Assembly: GCF_020991375.1 (NCBI RefSeq)
Contig: NZ_JAJLQZ010000017.1
Coordinates: 47,253 to 111,252 of the forward strand
DNA from: Glycomyces amatae
GTDB taxonomy: Bacteria > Actinomycetota > Actinomycetes > Mycobacteriales > Micromonosporaceae
Length of the DNA stretch: 64,000 nt
Direction: 5' to 3'
In this document: positions 53,379-61,260 of the stretch, in pieces
Layout of the letters: each line of letters starts with the position of its first letter
Numbering within the stretch: position 1 is the stretch's first letter
Position numbers and translations under genes: made by a program
The notes under the pieces: model-generated
Told to the model about the DNA's origin: nothing
The model's database searches: none
The model's input: the letters and a program-made list of their open reading frames with translations, nothing else

Positions 53379-54209
53379 ATGTACCAACCTCCTGGTTCCG
53401 AATGGCGAGAGTACGGCGACATCGGCACCTACATCGAAGATGTCAATAGATTTATCCAACATACCCACTATACAACAAATATTCGCGGGGCAAGCGGACC
53501 CACCTGTCCAATAAAAGATGGTGGTTGCGGTGGGTCTGTGAAGAAGCTGGAAATTCTCTGGTTGGCCAATTCCAATAAAGGTGCCCCTACAAACAACCTC
53601 GGCCGTAAAGTTGCACCGCCTCGTCGGCCCCAACTTCGACAACAAGAACCTCAAATGCCTAGTCCAGTGGCTCCTCCTGAATTCAATTCAGTCCAGTACG
53701 AGCATATTTGGAAAGACTATCATCGAAGCGTTTGGAATACAGCAAAAGAATATCTCATTGCCTACACCTGGTACGGCTCATGTCTCCCACTGGCCGCCCT
53801 TGGCCTGGGTTGGCTGGTCGCTTCAAACTCAGGAACGGGTTGGGATAATCCAGCATCTCAGCCACTTCTCGGAATCGGAGTCATCGGAATTGGTGGCACC
53901 CTTCTTTATACAATCTCTGCCTTCGCGGTTATTTCAGCAAGGCTCGCAAGAAAACGCGATGAAAGTATCAGAAATCTGAACGACAGTCATTCGCGCGCAG
54001 TGACAAATGCTGTAGATTCATCTGAGCTAAATGCCCAGCGCTACGAAGAGAATGTTAGGGAATTCAGAGAGCAGGAGCGGCTTTACAGCGCAGCCTTGAG
54101 TCGCTATAACAAGTTCCATAAAAGGTGGAAAGATCTCTGGTGTTGTCCGCAGTGCGGAAGTATTTGGAGCGAGTCTAAACTTAATCGAACTGAATTCACC
54201 GACATCTAG
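53379..54209 (+). CDS. membrane protein with N-terminal shared motif and C-terminal zinc ribbon
   Basis: This 276-aa protein begins with the shared motif REYGDIGTYIEDVNRFIQ (10-27) and a Cys-containing segment CPIKDGGCGG. A Pro/Gln-rich linker follows. Two membrane helices are at about 130-150 and 165-190 (LLGIGVIGIGGTLLYTISAF). A coiled coil (about 195-250) and a terminal WCCPQCGSIW half zinc ribbon end the protein. It is probably membrane-bound with both ends cytoplasmic. The function is unknown. It overlaps the convergent flavoprotein gene by 14 bp. Confidence 0.65.
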   Translation: MYQPPGSEWREYGDIGTYIEDVNRFIQHTHYTTNIRGASGPTCPIKDGGCGGSVKKLEILWLANSNKGAPTNNLGRKVAPPRRPQLRQQEPQMPSPVAPPEFNSVQYEHIWKDYHRSVWNTAKEYLIAYTWYGSCLPLAALGLGWLVASNSGTGWDNPASQPLLGIGVIGIGGTLLYTISAFAVISARLARKRDESIRNLNDSHSRAVTNAVDSSELNAQRYEENVREFREQERLYSAALSRYNKFHKRWKDLWCCPQCGSIWSESKLNRTEFTDI

Positions 54210-54723
54210 TGCTGGCTATCGTCAGTGCCGATTTCCACGGAAAGCTCCCCAGACGCTCCCCGCCCTGCTTCGGCGCATGGGGCTCGATCTCAAGTATCGC
54301 AACACCCTCGTCCTTCAGCGTGGTCACAGCAAGTTGGTACGGAGCCCGCCTTGCCAGCGCCGCATTCACAAACGGCACAACTATCGTCTGCACACCCAAC
54401 CCGATGCACTCAGACGCGATGTCCAGCGCGTAGGTGTCCGCGATCCCGGCTGCCAGCTTGCAGATGGTGTTGGCCGTTGCTGGAGCTATCACCACCGCGT
54501 CGGCTGGAGGTCGTCCACGGCGCGGCGTACCTGGCCGGCGGTGCTCCGAAATCACCAGGTTGCCTGAAGCCTCTTCGAGCGCCTGGACGTCCACAAACCC
54601 ACGTCCCGCTGGCGTCGTGATCACGTGGCAGTCCCAGTCTTCGGTCTTCGCGGCTGAAATGAACTCCGTGGCATGCGGCGCGGGGCCAGCGCCGCAGACG
54701 ATCAGGTAGACGACCCTGCTCAT
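54196..54723 (-). CDS. flavoprotein (phosphopantothenoylcysteine decarboxylase-like)
   Basis: This 175-aa flavodoxin-like HFCD-type protein has VVYLIVCGAGPAPHATEFIS, DAVVIAPATANTICKLAAGI and ADTYALDIASECIGLGVQTI. The PATANT motif binds FMN. Such lone flavoproteins are frequent on actinobacterial integrative elements next to an XRE/TPR regulator, as here, where the two overlap by 4 bases. The substrate is unknown. Confidence 0.85.
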   Translation of the reverse strand: MSRVVYLIVCGAGPAPHATEFISAAKTEDWDCHVITTPAGRGFVDVQALEEASGNLVISEHRRPGTPRRGRPPADAVVIAPATANTICKLAAGIADTYALDIASECIGLGVQTIVVPFVNAALARRAPYQLAVTTLKDEGVAILEIEPHAPKQGGERLGSFPWKSALTIASTRCR

Positions 54724-56108
54724 ACAGTCGCCAGCTTCTTGGCAAACTCACGGGCGTGAGGACGGACCGACGGAGGCGCCGCACCCTCAATGGTCTTCAA
54801 CAGCTCGGTGACGTTCCCGCGTACTCGTACCTCCTGGGGTGCAGCCGCTTCGGCGAAGTACAAGGTGTCAAGTGCTCGCTCGTACCGACCCCACAGCACG
54901 AAGGCTCGGGCCACGTCGATCGCCAAGCTCACCTGGCGTTCAACCAGGCTGATCGATGTCATGTCGATGTCCCGGGCGATCTCGATCGCCCGGCCCGCGT
55001 CGCCAAGAGCAATGGCGATACGGACACGGTGCAGGGAGACGTTCACCCGGTTGAATCCCGTGCCGCGCAAGTTATCCGCGTTCTCGAACTGCGCGCTCGC
55101 GGCGTCGGCAGCGTCGAGCAGCTCCGAGGACTTCGCCCGCCTGCCGGCGTCCGCGGCGGCGACGGCTCCGCGCAGCAGCAGCGCGCCTTGGACGGAGAGA
55201 TTCACCGGAGTTCGAGGCTCAGATTCGAGCAGGCTCGCCTGCTTCGCAGCGAAGTCGGCTGCGACGTCGGCGTATCCGGTGCGCAGCAGCACGTGGGTAA
55301 CAGCCCGGGCGCTGGAGGCCACGGCGATCGGGTCGCCCAAGAGGTTCGCCGAGGTCATAGAGCGGTCGGCGGCCAGTGTCGCAAGGGTCTGCTCGGAGTG
55401 CTTCAACATGACGCCCGCAACGACCTGATACGCGTTGGCTCGTAGTGCCGCCAATCGATCCACATCCGTCGTCTCGCCCTCCGCCAGGTGTAGTTGCTGC
55501 ACGAGACCGGGAAGCCGCTCAAGCACCTCGCGGTACTTGCATGCTTGGTACTCCCGCTTGGCGAGAGCAAATCCGCCTTCGAGCGCATCCAAGCTCGCGA
55601 GGTCACCGGAGTAGGTCGGTGCCGTGTCGAGCACGACGGCGATCAGGTTTGCGAGGCCTGGCATACGGGCGGTTCCCGTGGCGAGCAGCGCAGCCCACGC
55701 GCCGGTACTCGCCAAGAACTCTCTGCGGTTCACCTCGGGCTCCTCGGTCATGGACTGGTCGGCTTGCCCCAGCATGCCTCGCAGCCCGGCATGTTTGCCA
55801 AGAAGCGTGCCCGCGTTCAGCGGGTTGTCCAGTTCCGAGGATGACTTGTCTCTTTGCCCTTCCACCAGCGGCATGGCCCGAACGAAGAAGCCGTCCGCGT
55901 GGAGCACCTCGTCGAGCTTCCTGGCGATGTCCAACTGGAGCGAGCGCTGGCCGAGTTCGAGCTTGCTGATGAGCGACGTCGAGACGTTGGCCCGAGCTGC
56001 AAGCTCGGGTTGATCCAACCCCGCCGCAGTTCGCCGATGACGAAGCTCGGCACCGACCCAATGATCGACGCTCCTCCACGGCTCCAAGGTCTTCAGCGGC
56101 TTGGGCAC
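54720..56108 (-). CDS. XRE-family regulator with TPR-like C-terminal domain
   Basis: This 462-aa protein starts with GTG at 56108, fixed by GAGGAGG about 6 bases upstream. The HTH (about 17-65) contains LDQPELAARANVSTSLISKL and ELGQRSLQLDIARKLDEVL. The rest is helical repeats with NRREFLASTGAWAALLATG (about 126-145) and Ala-rich TPR-like units to the end. It resembles signal-responsive (Rgg/PlcR- or BldD-like) repressors of actinobacterial elements. It is divergent from the two small genes at 56470. Confidence 0.85.
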   Translation of the reverse strand: MPKPLKTLEPWRSVDHWVGAELRHRRTAAGLDQPELAARANVSTSLISKLELGQRSLQLDIARKLDEVLHADGFFVRAMPLVEGQRDKSSSELDNPLNAGTLLGKHAGLRGMLGQADQSMTEEPEVNRREFLASTGAWAALLATGTARMPGLANLIAVVLDTAPTYSGDLASLDALEGGFALAKREYQACKYREVLERLPGLVQQLHLAEGETTDVDRLAALRANAYQVVAGVMLKHSEQTLATLAADRSMTSANLLGDPIAVASSARAVTHVLLRTGYADVAADFAAKQASLLESEPRTPVNLSVQGALLLRGAVAAADAGRRAKSSELLDAADAASAQFENADNLRGTGFNRVNVSLHRVRIAIALGDAGRAIEIARDIDMTSISLVERQVSLAIDVARAFVLWGRYERALDTLYFAEAAAPQEVRVRGNVTELLKTIEGAAPPSVRPHAREFAKKLATV

Positions 56109-56469
56109 CGACGCCTCCTCGACCGGTCGAATTGGACAAGCGGTCCGGGCCGGTCTTGTCCCATTGAGATTCTTGATCGTGATCTTGCCGTGTCCCACAC
56201 TACAGATACGGCCGCCGTCCCGAAAGCCCACTGACGTGGGAAAACGGGCCGGTTCTGCCGTGTCTCGCCGCCCGTGCGGCGGGACGGTCGTCCGGGTGTC
56301 TCAACTGATCCGGCCGTTGTTCGATCCGATCTACCCAGAGATCGGACCGACCGACGCCGAGACGTCCAGGACGACTCCTTCACAACTTCATACGGGCCGC
56401 TGCCCAGGTGTGTGAGAGCGACTGCGCAGCGGCCCGCCATTGCAGCGACACCAGAAGGGCGAACCTCTG
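56109..56469. other. divergent promoter region
   Basis: The region of about 360 bp between the XRE gene and the small-gene pair has no supported gene. Complementary pieces GATCGGACCGACC and GATCCGATC near 56325-56355 could be regulator sites, but no clean palindrome was found. Confidence 0.25.
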
Positions 56470-56793
56470 ATGCCAAATACCAGCCTACGAGCAGTGCCAC
56501 CAGCCGAGCAAGATCAACGCGAGGTGCCTGAGGTCCTGGGCGAGTGGACCCTTGAGAGCGGCACCACCTTGTCCCTGGTCGGGAAAGCCAGCGGACAGTA
56601 CGCCTCCATCTGGATGCAGCGCGATGGCGGCATGCCGCGGAAGATTGGACGGGTCGAACACGCGGGAGGTGTCCTCCGCTCAATCCGCTGGGAGGAACTG
56701 TGGCGTGAGCAGACGGCCGGCTGGAAAGTAGTCCAGCGTGACAAGGCTGCGGCCATCCTCGCGGACTGGCACGCGGCGCGGTCGGACTCGTGA
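56470..56793 (+). CDS. hypothetical protein of a two-gene unit
   Basis: This 107-aa protein starts at the ATG at 56470. It looks like a small beta-rich domain: VLGEWTLESGTTLSLVGKAS and QYASIWMQRDGGMPRKIGRV, then WEELWREQTAGWKVVQRDKA. It is probably cytoplasmic. The stop overlaps the next start by 4 bases. No named family was recognised. Confidence 0.6.
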   Translation: MPNTSLRAVPPAEQDQREVPEVLGEWTLESGTTLSLVGKASGQYASIWMQRDGGMPRKIGRVEHAGGVLRSIRWEELWREQTAGWKVVQRDKAAAILADWHAARSDS

Positions 56794-57083
56794 CGATCAC
56801 TGTCGTCCAGTTCGAGATCCTGGTGAGCCAACAGCCCGAGCGGAAGCTTCCGTTCTCGGTGGAGCTGGACGAGACAAGCGCGGTGGTGCGCTACCGCGCG
56901 AAGCTATGGGCGAGCGAGGCCGACACCGTGCTCTGGATGATCCACGAACGGGGGCGAATCCGAGAGGTTCGCTGGGTCGAGTACTGGCAGCGGATGTGGG
57001 CTCCGAACATCCGCATCCAGCTGATCGGGAGGGTTCAGCAGCTGCTGATCAAGCAGCTCCAAGAGCCTGACCCCGATCCCTGA
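56790..57083 (+). CDS. hypothetical protein of a two-gene unit
   Basis: This 97-aa protein starts with GTG at 56790, coupled to the upstream gene. ITVVQFEILVSQQPERKLPF and WVEYWQRMWAPNIRIQLIGR are the main features, suggesting an alpha/beta domain with several Trp. Both genes resemble small partners found near XRE/flavoprotein pairs on actinobacterial elements. The function is unknown. A strong terminator lies 130 bp downstream. Confidence 0.6.
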   Translation: MTITVVQFEILVSQQPERKLPFSVELDETSAVVRYRAKLWASEADTVLWMIHERGRIREVRWVEYWQRMWAPNIRIQLIGRVQQLLIKQLQEPDPDP

Positions 57084-57214
57084 TCTCTCTTCGCGGGCGA
57101 CGCCTGCCGAGAGTGGTCCGGCCCCGTTGCCCAAATCTCCGAGGCAGAGTTCTGGCGCTGTTGGTGGGACAGCCCTCTGGCCTTGGATAGTTCGCCGCGC
57201 CTCTGGTGCTGGCG

Positions 57215-57252
57215 GGGATGCCCGGTCGCTGGGTGGAGCGACCGGGCATCCC
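57215..57252 (+). terminator. strong hairpin closing the small-gene unit
   Basis: A perfect 16-bp stem (GGGATGCCCGGTCGCT with its complement) and a 6-base loop are followed by ATATAT. It isolates the modification gene set that begins at 57453. Confidence 0.75.
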
Positions 57253-57370
57253 ATATATGCACAATTCACGCACATGAAACAGTTGGTATCAGATCAAGGA
57301 AGTCCGGCGTTTCAAGTATCCAGCCTCTCACAGCTATTAATTAAGACAGCTTCATCAAGATCATTTGCTT

Positions 57371-57405
57371 GAGCTACCACGCAATAGCTGATAAACTATT
57401 GCGCT
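57371..57405 (+). promoter_or_regulatory. promoter and overlapping operator of the modification gene set
   Basis: TTGAGC (57371-57376), a 17-base spacer and TAAACT (57394-57399) form a good promoter. A perfect 8-bp inverted repeat, CGCAATAG (57382-57389) and CTATTGCG (57398-57405), straddles the -10 box, so a bound regulator would block transcription. The rest of 57253-57452 shows no gene. Confidence 0.5.
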
Positions 57406-57452
57406 AACAGACGCTCAGGCAAAACTGTTGTGACAACCAAGGAGGTGAATTC

Positions 57453-59021
57453 GTGGAATATCCAAACGTCGCACATGCTTTCATATCCGAACTACGTACA
57501 ATCTTGAGTGACGGCCACACGGTATCGGTCCGAGGGAACTCCACCAAAGAAGTGCTAGACCGGACAATTAGGATAAAGCATTCTGGACAGCGTTGCATTA
57601 CCCTGCCCGCTCGTAACAACAATATTTTTGCGACCATCGCCGAAACGATGTGGGTACTCGCCGGACGAAACGATCTCCAATTTCTTTCACATTATCTACC
57701 GAGGGCATCTGACTTCTCAGATGATGGAGAGACCTGGCGTGCCGGTTACGGACCTCGCCTGAGAGACTGGAATGGAGTCGATCAAGTATCTGAGGTGCTT
57801 AGTATTCTACGCAGCGACCCAGATTCGAGGCGCGCTGTGATTACTCTTTATGACCCAGACAGAGATTTTATTGATAGCAAGGATATTCCATGCAATAACT
57901 GGATACATTTCATGCTCAGGGACGGCCGCCTTGACATGAGTATCGCCATCCGAAGCAACGACATTATCTGGGGATTCTCCGGGATCAACACGTTCGAATG
58001 GAGCGTTCTCCAGGAAATGATGGCTCACTGGCTCGGTGCAAAAACAGGGTACACAACGTATTTTATCTCGTCACTTCACCTCTACCAAAAGCATTACACG
58101 CGAGCAGAGCGAATTATTACGCAAGCTCCAGTTCGTTCGGAATACGCCGATGGCTGGACTCCAAGACTCTTCAAGACCAGCTGGGAGAACTTCCATTCAA
58201 TTCTTGATCTGTGGTTCGAAATTGAAGGCAGGATTCGGGCAGGTGATGATGTAACCGCGGAAATCTCAAACTTCCCCGATCCGCTCCTTGGCCAGTTCAT
58301 TGCGATGATGAACATCAATGGGTTGCGAAATTCAGGCGCCCCCCAATCGGAGATCAAAAGACTGATAGAAGCGATGGGTCGCACAGATCTGGCATTCGCA
58401 GCAAATGCCAACATCTTCGGAGACCCTCGAACTCAGCATTCGTTTGAAGAAGAAGACGACTCGACCCTCTTTCGTCGAGCAATTATTGCACTACACGAGG
58501 AAAAAAGCCAGGGATACCGGAACGCGTGGAAAAAACGCGGCGAACAGCTCAGTATCATTCCAAACATCGCTCGCAAGATCGACCGGCTCGAGGTGATACG
58601 CGGGGGAGCGGATCCAGGTAGAGAGTCCCTGCTAGATACCACGGTCGATCTTTTTGTATATGTTCTGAAGTACCAGACGTTTCTCGCTGATCAAAGCGAG
58701 TCGGTGGCGCAGTCACTGTTTGCGAATAGTCGGATGAGTCCACCGTACAGCGACGATACACGTGGCTTCGAGGCACTTATAGCCTCGAAGCGCGTACCAA
58801 GTCATAATAGCCGAATCGAAAGAAGTGTTGGTGACGCGATAGATGATGTTCTCGCGGATTTCTCAGAACTCGAGCAAAGATGCACGGGCGATCTAGCGCC
58901 AATCCAGGACCGAGCTGACTCCGCATCCGATCTCTCAAGGTCGTGCACCAGATTGATCGAGGCCGTCTGGATTCAAGATCCTACAGAATTCCGCAGATAC
59001 CTCGATCAACAACTTAACTAG
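57453..59021 (+). CDS. thymidylate-synthase-fold pyrimidine (hydroxy)methylase fused to Nmad1/DUF1599-like domain
   Basis: This 522-aa protein starts with GTG at 57453, with AAGGAGG 7 bases upstream. Residues about 1-240 follow ThyA: DPDSRRAVITLYDP (122-135), catalytic Cys147 in IPCNNW, RSND (167-170), IIWGFSGIN with Asn179, and LHLY (208-211). Asn179, the residue that reads uracil in ThyA, favours a dUMP-like substrate. The His that follows the Cys in ThyA (PCH) is Asn here. Residues about 335-415 resemble nucleotide-modification-associated domain 1: GYRNAWKKRG, NIARKIDRLE and LLDTTVDLFVYVLKYQTF. A base-modifying role, perhaps a dUMP hydroxymethylase, is inferred. A C-terminal helical tail follows. 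Confidence 0.78.
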   Translation: MEYPNVAHAFISELRTILSDGHTVSVRGNSTKEVLDRTIRIKHSGQRCITLPARNNNIFATIAETMWVLAGRNDLQFLSHYLPRASDFSDDGETWRAGYGPRLRDWNGVDQVSEVLSILRSDPDSRRAVITLYDPDRDFIDSKDIPCNNWIHFMLRDGRLDMSIAIRSNDIIWGFSGINTFEWSVLQEMMAHWLGAKTGYTTYFISSLHLYQKHYTRAERIITQAPVRSEYADGWTPRLFKTSWENFHSILDLWFEIEGRIRAGDDVTAEISNFPDPLLGQFIAMMNINGLRNSGAPQSEIKRLIEAMGRTDLAFAANANIFGDPRTQHSFEEEDDSTLFRRAIIALHEEKSQGYRNAWKKRGEQLSIIPNIARKIDRLEVIRGGADPGRESLLDTTVDLFVYVLKYQTFLADQSESVAQSLFANSRMSPPYSDDTRGFEALIASKRVPSHNSRIERSVGDAIDDVLADFSELEQRCTGDLAPIQDRADSASDLSRSCTRLIEAVWIQDPTEFRRYLDQQLN

Positions 59022-59036
59022 CAGGTCGGAGAGCAG

Positions 59037-60005
59037 ATGCTAGACACAGACTTCCTCAAACTTCTATCCGACACCGAGGATGAACTCCTCTCACGACCCG
59101 TTTCAGTCGGAATCCTCGGGCTAAATCATACTGCCGCTAGGTTGTTTGGTGAGCTCAAGATAAAAGGGCTGCACTCCCGTGTGAATGCAATCTACCAGAC
59201 AGGAGCCCATGTAGGGTATCAACCATTCGCAGAGGTTATAGTTCAGCCAATACAGGCGCTTGGGACTACTGAGCATGACGTCCTAGTAGTTGCTGCTGAC
59301 CGCGAGAAGGAGGAGCTTCTTCTTGAAGCGCTCCCATATATTTCGAATACTCCCAAGGTAATCGTGGCAGGTTACAGCCATCTTGAATTTGTCGATTCGA
59401 CGTTCTCGGAAGAACTGCACCAACTGCTTGTGCCATCGCTCGCGAACGGCTACCCTAACACACTCGTTCACCTCTACCAATGCCTGGTCAATAGTGCGCG
59501 ACTCGGTATCGAAGGAACTGTGGCTGAATTCGGTATGTTCAAAGGAGGGACTACGATGTTTCTTTCGAGAATCATCGAGCGCCTTGAGCAGCCATGGCAC
59601 GTAATTGGATTTGATACGTTCGGTGGATTTCCCGCAAGAAGAAGCCCGCTCGACATGTATGATCACCCTGAGTGTGTATTCACGGACCTGGACGCAGTTC
59701 GCAGATACCTAGAAGGCCGACAGGTCGAGATCGTAGCTGGCAATATAGTAGAAACAAGCATCCGCCTAAAGAACGAGGATCTAGTACTTTCATTTATCGA
59801 CACAGATAACTACAGTTCAGCTCGCGCCGCACTAGAAGTCGTGCAAGATCGAACAGTCGTCGGAGGTTCGATCGTCTTCGACCATTTCACTGGGGTTGAC
59901 AGGTTCCGATACACACTAGGAGAGCGGATCGCAGGCCGCGTTCTACTCGATGATGACCGCTACTTTCATTTGCATGGGACGGGCGTCTTTTATCGACAAC
60001 GATAG
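59037..60005 (+). CDS. TylF/MycF-like methyltransferase with N-terminal Rossmann-like domain
   Basis: This 322-aa protein has a Rossmann-like segment (about 22-115) beginning SVGILGLNHTAARLFGELKI. The C-terminal half (about 140-320) fits TylF-type methyltransferases: GTVAEFGMFKGGTTMFLSRI (SAM loop), VIGFDTFGGFPARRSP and LSFIDTDNYSSARAALEVV with metal-binding Asp residues. TylF enzymes O-methylate sugars in macrolide synthesis. Here, 15 bp after the synthase-like gene, the acceptor may be a modified base, nucleotide or linked sugar. The double-domain layout is uncommon to my knowledge. Confidence 0.75.
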   Translation: MLDTDFLKLLSDTEDELLSRPVSVGILGLNHTAARLFGELKIKGLHSRVNAIYQTGAHVGYQPFAEVIVQPIQALGTTEHDVLVVAADREKEELLLEALPYISNTPKVIVAGYSHLEFVDSTFSEELHQLLVPSLANGYPNTLVHLYQCLVNSARLGIEGTVAEFGMFKGGTTMFLSRIIERLEQPWHVIGFDTFGGFPARRSPLDMYDHPECVFTDLDAVRRYLEGRQVEIVAGNIVETSIRLKNEDLVLSFIDTDNYSSARAALEVVQDRTVVGGSIVFDHFTGVDRFRYTLGERIAGRVLLDDDRYFHLHGTGVFYRQR

Positions 60006-60016
60006 TGTATTAGAAT

Positions 60017-61048
60017 ATGGTCATGATGAAGCCTCCGACACCTCGCGACGGGACATACGAGCTATATTGGCGTTTTGCTGCCGAGCGTCAACAGGCGTTC
60101 ATGCGGCGAGTGGACGATGCTCCCTGGCCGTGGACGAATGATCCGATTCTCCAGGAGTACAAATTCTGCAACGTCTTTCGGGCCTCTGATCGCGTAAGTC
60201 AGTACATGATCAGGGATGTCTGCTATCACGAAGAGCCCTGCACCCCCGAAGATCGCCTCTTTCAGATTGTGGCGTTCCGCACGTTTAGCAAAATCGAAAC
60301 GTGGCAAAGCGTCAGATCTTTCCTGGGTCACTACCCAACGCTCGATGATCTAGCGAACGGTACGTTTACAAAGGCGCTCGAACAAGCTAAAACGGATAAT
60401 GGTGGCCTATATACTGGCGCCTTCATACTCTGCGCGTCTGACGCTTACGGCCAAAGATCAAAGCACCTCAACCACGTCGAGCTATTCCGACACATGTTTC
60501 TCCGCGAAGATCTAGCTGCTCGCATGCTTGAGGCTAAATCGCTGCGCGAGATTTATGAGTTGCTTCATACTTACCCATTGATGGGTGATTTTATGTCCTA
60601 CCAGGTAAGCATCGATCTGAACTACTCTGCGCTAATCAACTTCAGCGAGGATGAATTCACCCAGGCCGGCCCCGGGGCCTTGCGTGGCATCAAGAAGGTC
60701 TTCGAGGATCTCGGCGATTACAGGCCAGCAGATGTGATTAAATGGATGGTCGACAATCAGGAGCTCGAATTCAAGAAGCTCGACCTCACCTTTGATGGTC
60801 TCTGGGGGCGCCCGCTGCACGCCATAGATTGTCAAGGACTCTTCTGCGAGACCGACAAGTACTGCCGTGAGGCACGGCCGGAGCTTGCAAGCGCTCGGAA
60901 ACGGATCAAGGCGAGATTCTCTGCAAACTCGCGACCGATGCAACTCTTCTTCCCGCCCAAATGGGGCATCAATGACAAACTTCCCCTAGGGTATGTTCTC
61001 GGTAATTCGGAAGCGGCTCGCGAGACAGCTCAAGATACGCTCTTCTAA
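60017..61048 (+). CDS. HMUDK_hel family protein (5-hmdU DNA kinase helical / alpha-glutamyl-putrescinyl thymine pyrophosphorylase family)
   Basis: This 343-aa protein matches the helical family recalled from the base-hypermodification work of Iyer, Aravind and colleagues: WPWTNDPILQEYKFCNVFRA, DRVSQYMIRDV, MGDFMSYQVSIDLNYS, AGPGALRGIKKVF and DCQGLFCETDKYCRE. Conserved Asp, Cys and Tyr residues may form an active site. It has no P-loop, so any kinase activity would need another protein. It begins 11 bp after the methyltransferase gene, completing one transcription unit. ATG codons at 60017, 60023 and 60026 are all possible starts. Confidence 0.75.
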   Translation: MVMMKPPTPRDGTYELYWRFAAERQQAFMRRVDDAPWPWTNDPILQEYKFCNVFRASDRVSQYMIRDVCYHEEPCTPEDRLFQIVAFRTFSKIETWQSVRSFLGHYPTLDDLANGTFTKALEQAKTDNGGLYTGAFILCASDAYGQRSKHLNHVELFRHMFLREDLAARMLEAKSLREIYELLHTYPLMGDFMSYQVSIDLNYSALINFSEDEFTQAGPGALRGIKKVFEDLGDYRPADVIKWMVDNQELEFKKLDLTFDGLWGRPLHAIDCQGLFCETDKYCREARPELASARKRIKARFSANSRPMQLFFPPKWGINDKLPLGYVLGNSEAARETAQDTLF

Positions 61049-61260
61049 CTTCTCGTACATTGACCTCGCCTGGTTTGCGAGCAACTAGTTGTGCGTTTGG
61101 CCCGAGATAGCCTGCTGCGCTCCGATTAGACACGACCCGTTGGTTATGACAAGCCGACTGACTACCAGTCGAACGTTGAGTACAGCGCCTTCCCTTTCAA
61201 AATCTGATCCGTATAGGGGAACTTGCGCGCGACCCATGGTTGCTCAAAGAGGGCTAGTAT
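61049..61260. other. spacer between the two gene sets
   Basis: In this 212-bp stretch neither strand has a supported gene. It separates the modification genes from the TIR-SLATT set and probably carries the latter's promoter, although no clear -35/-10 pair stands out. Confidence 0.25.
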
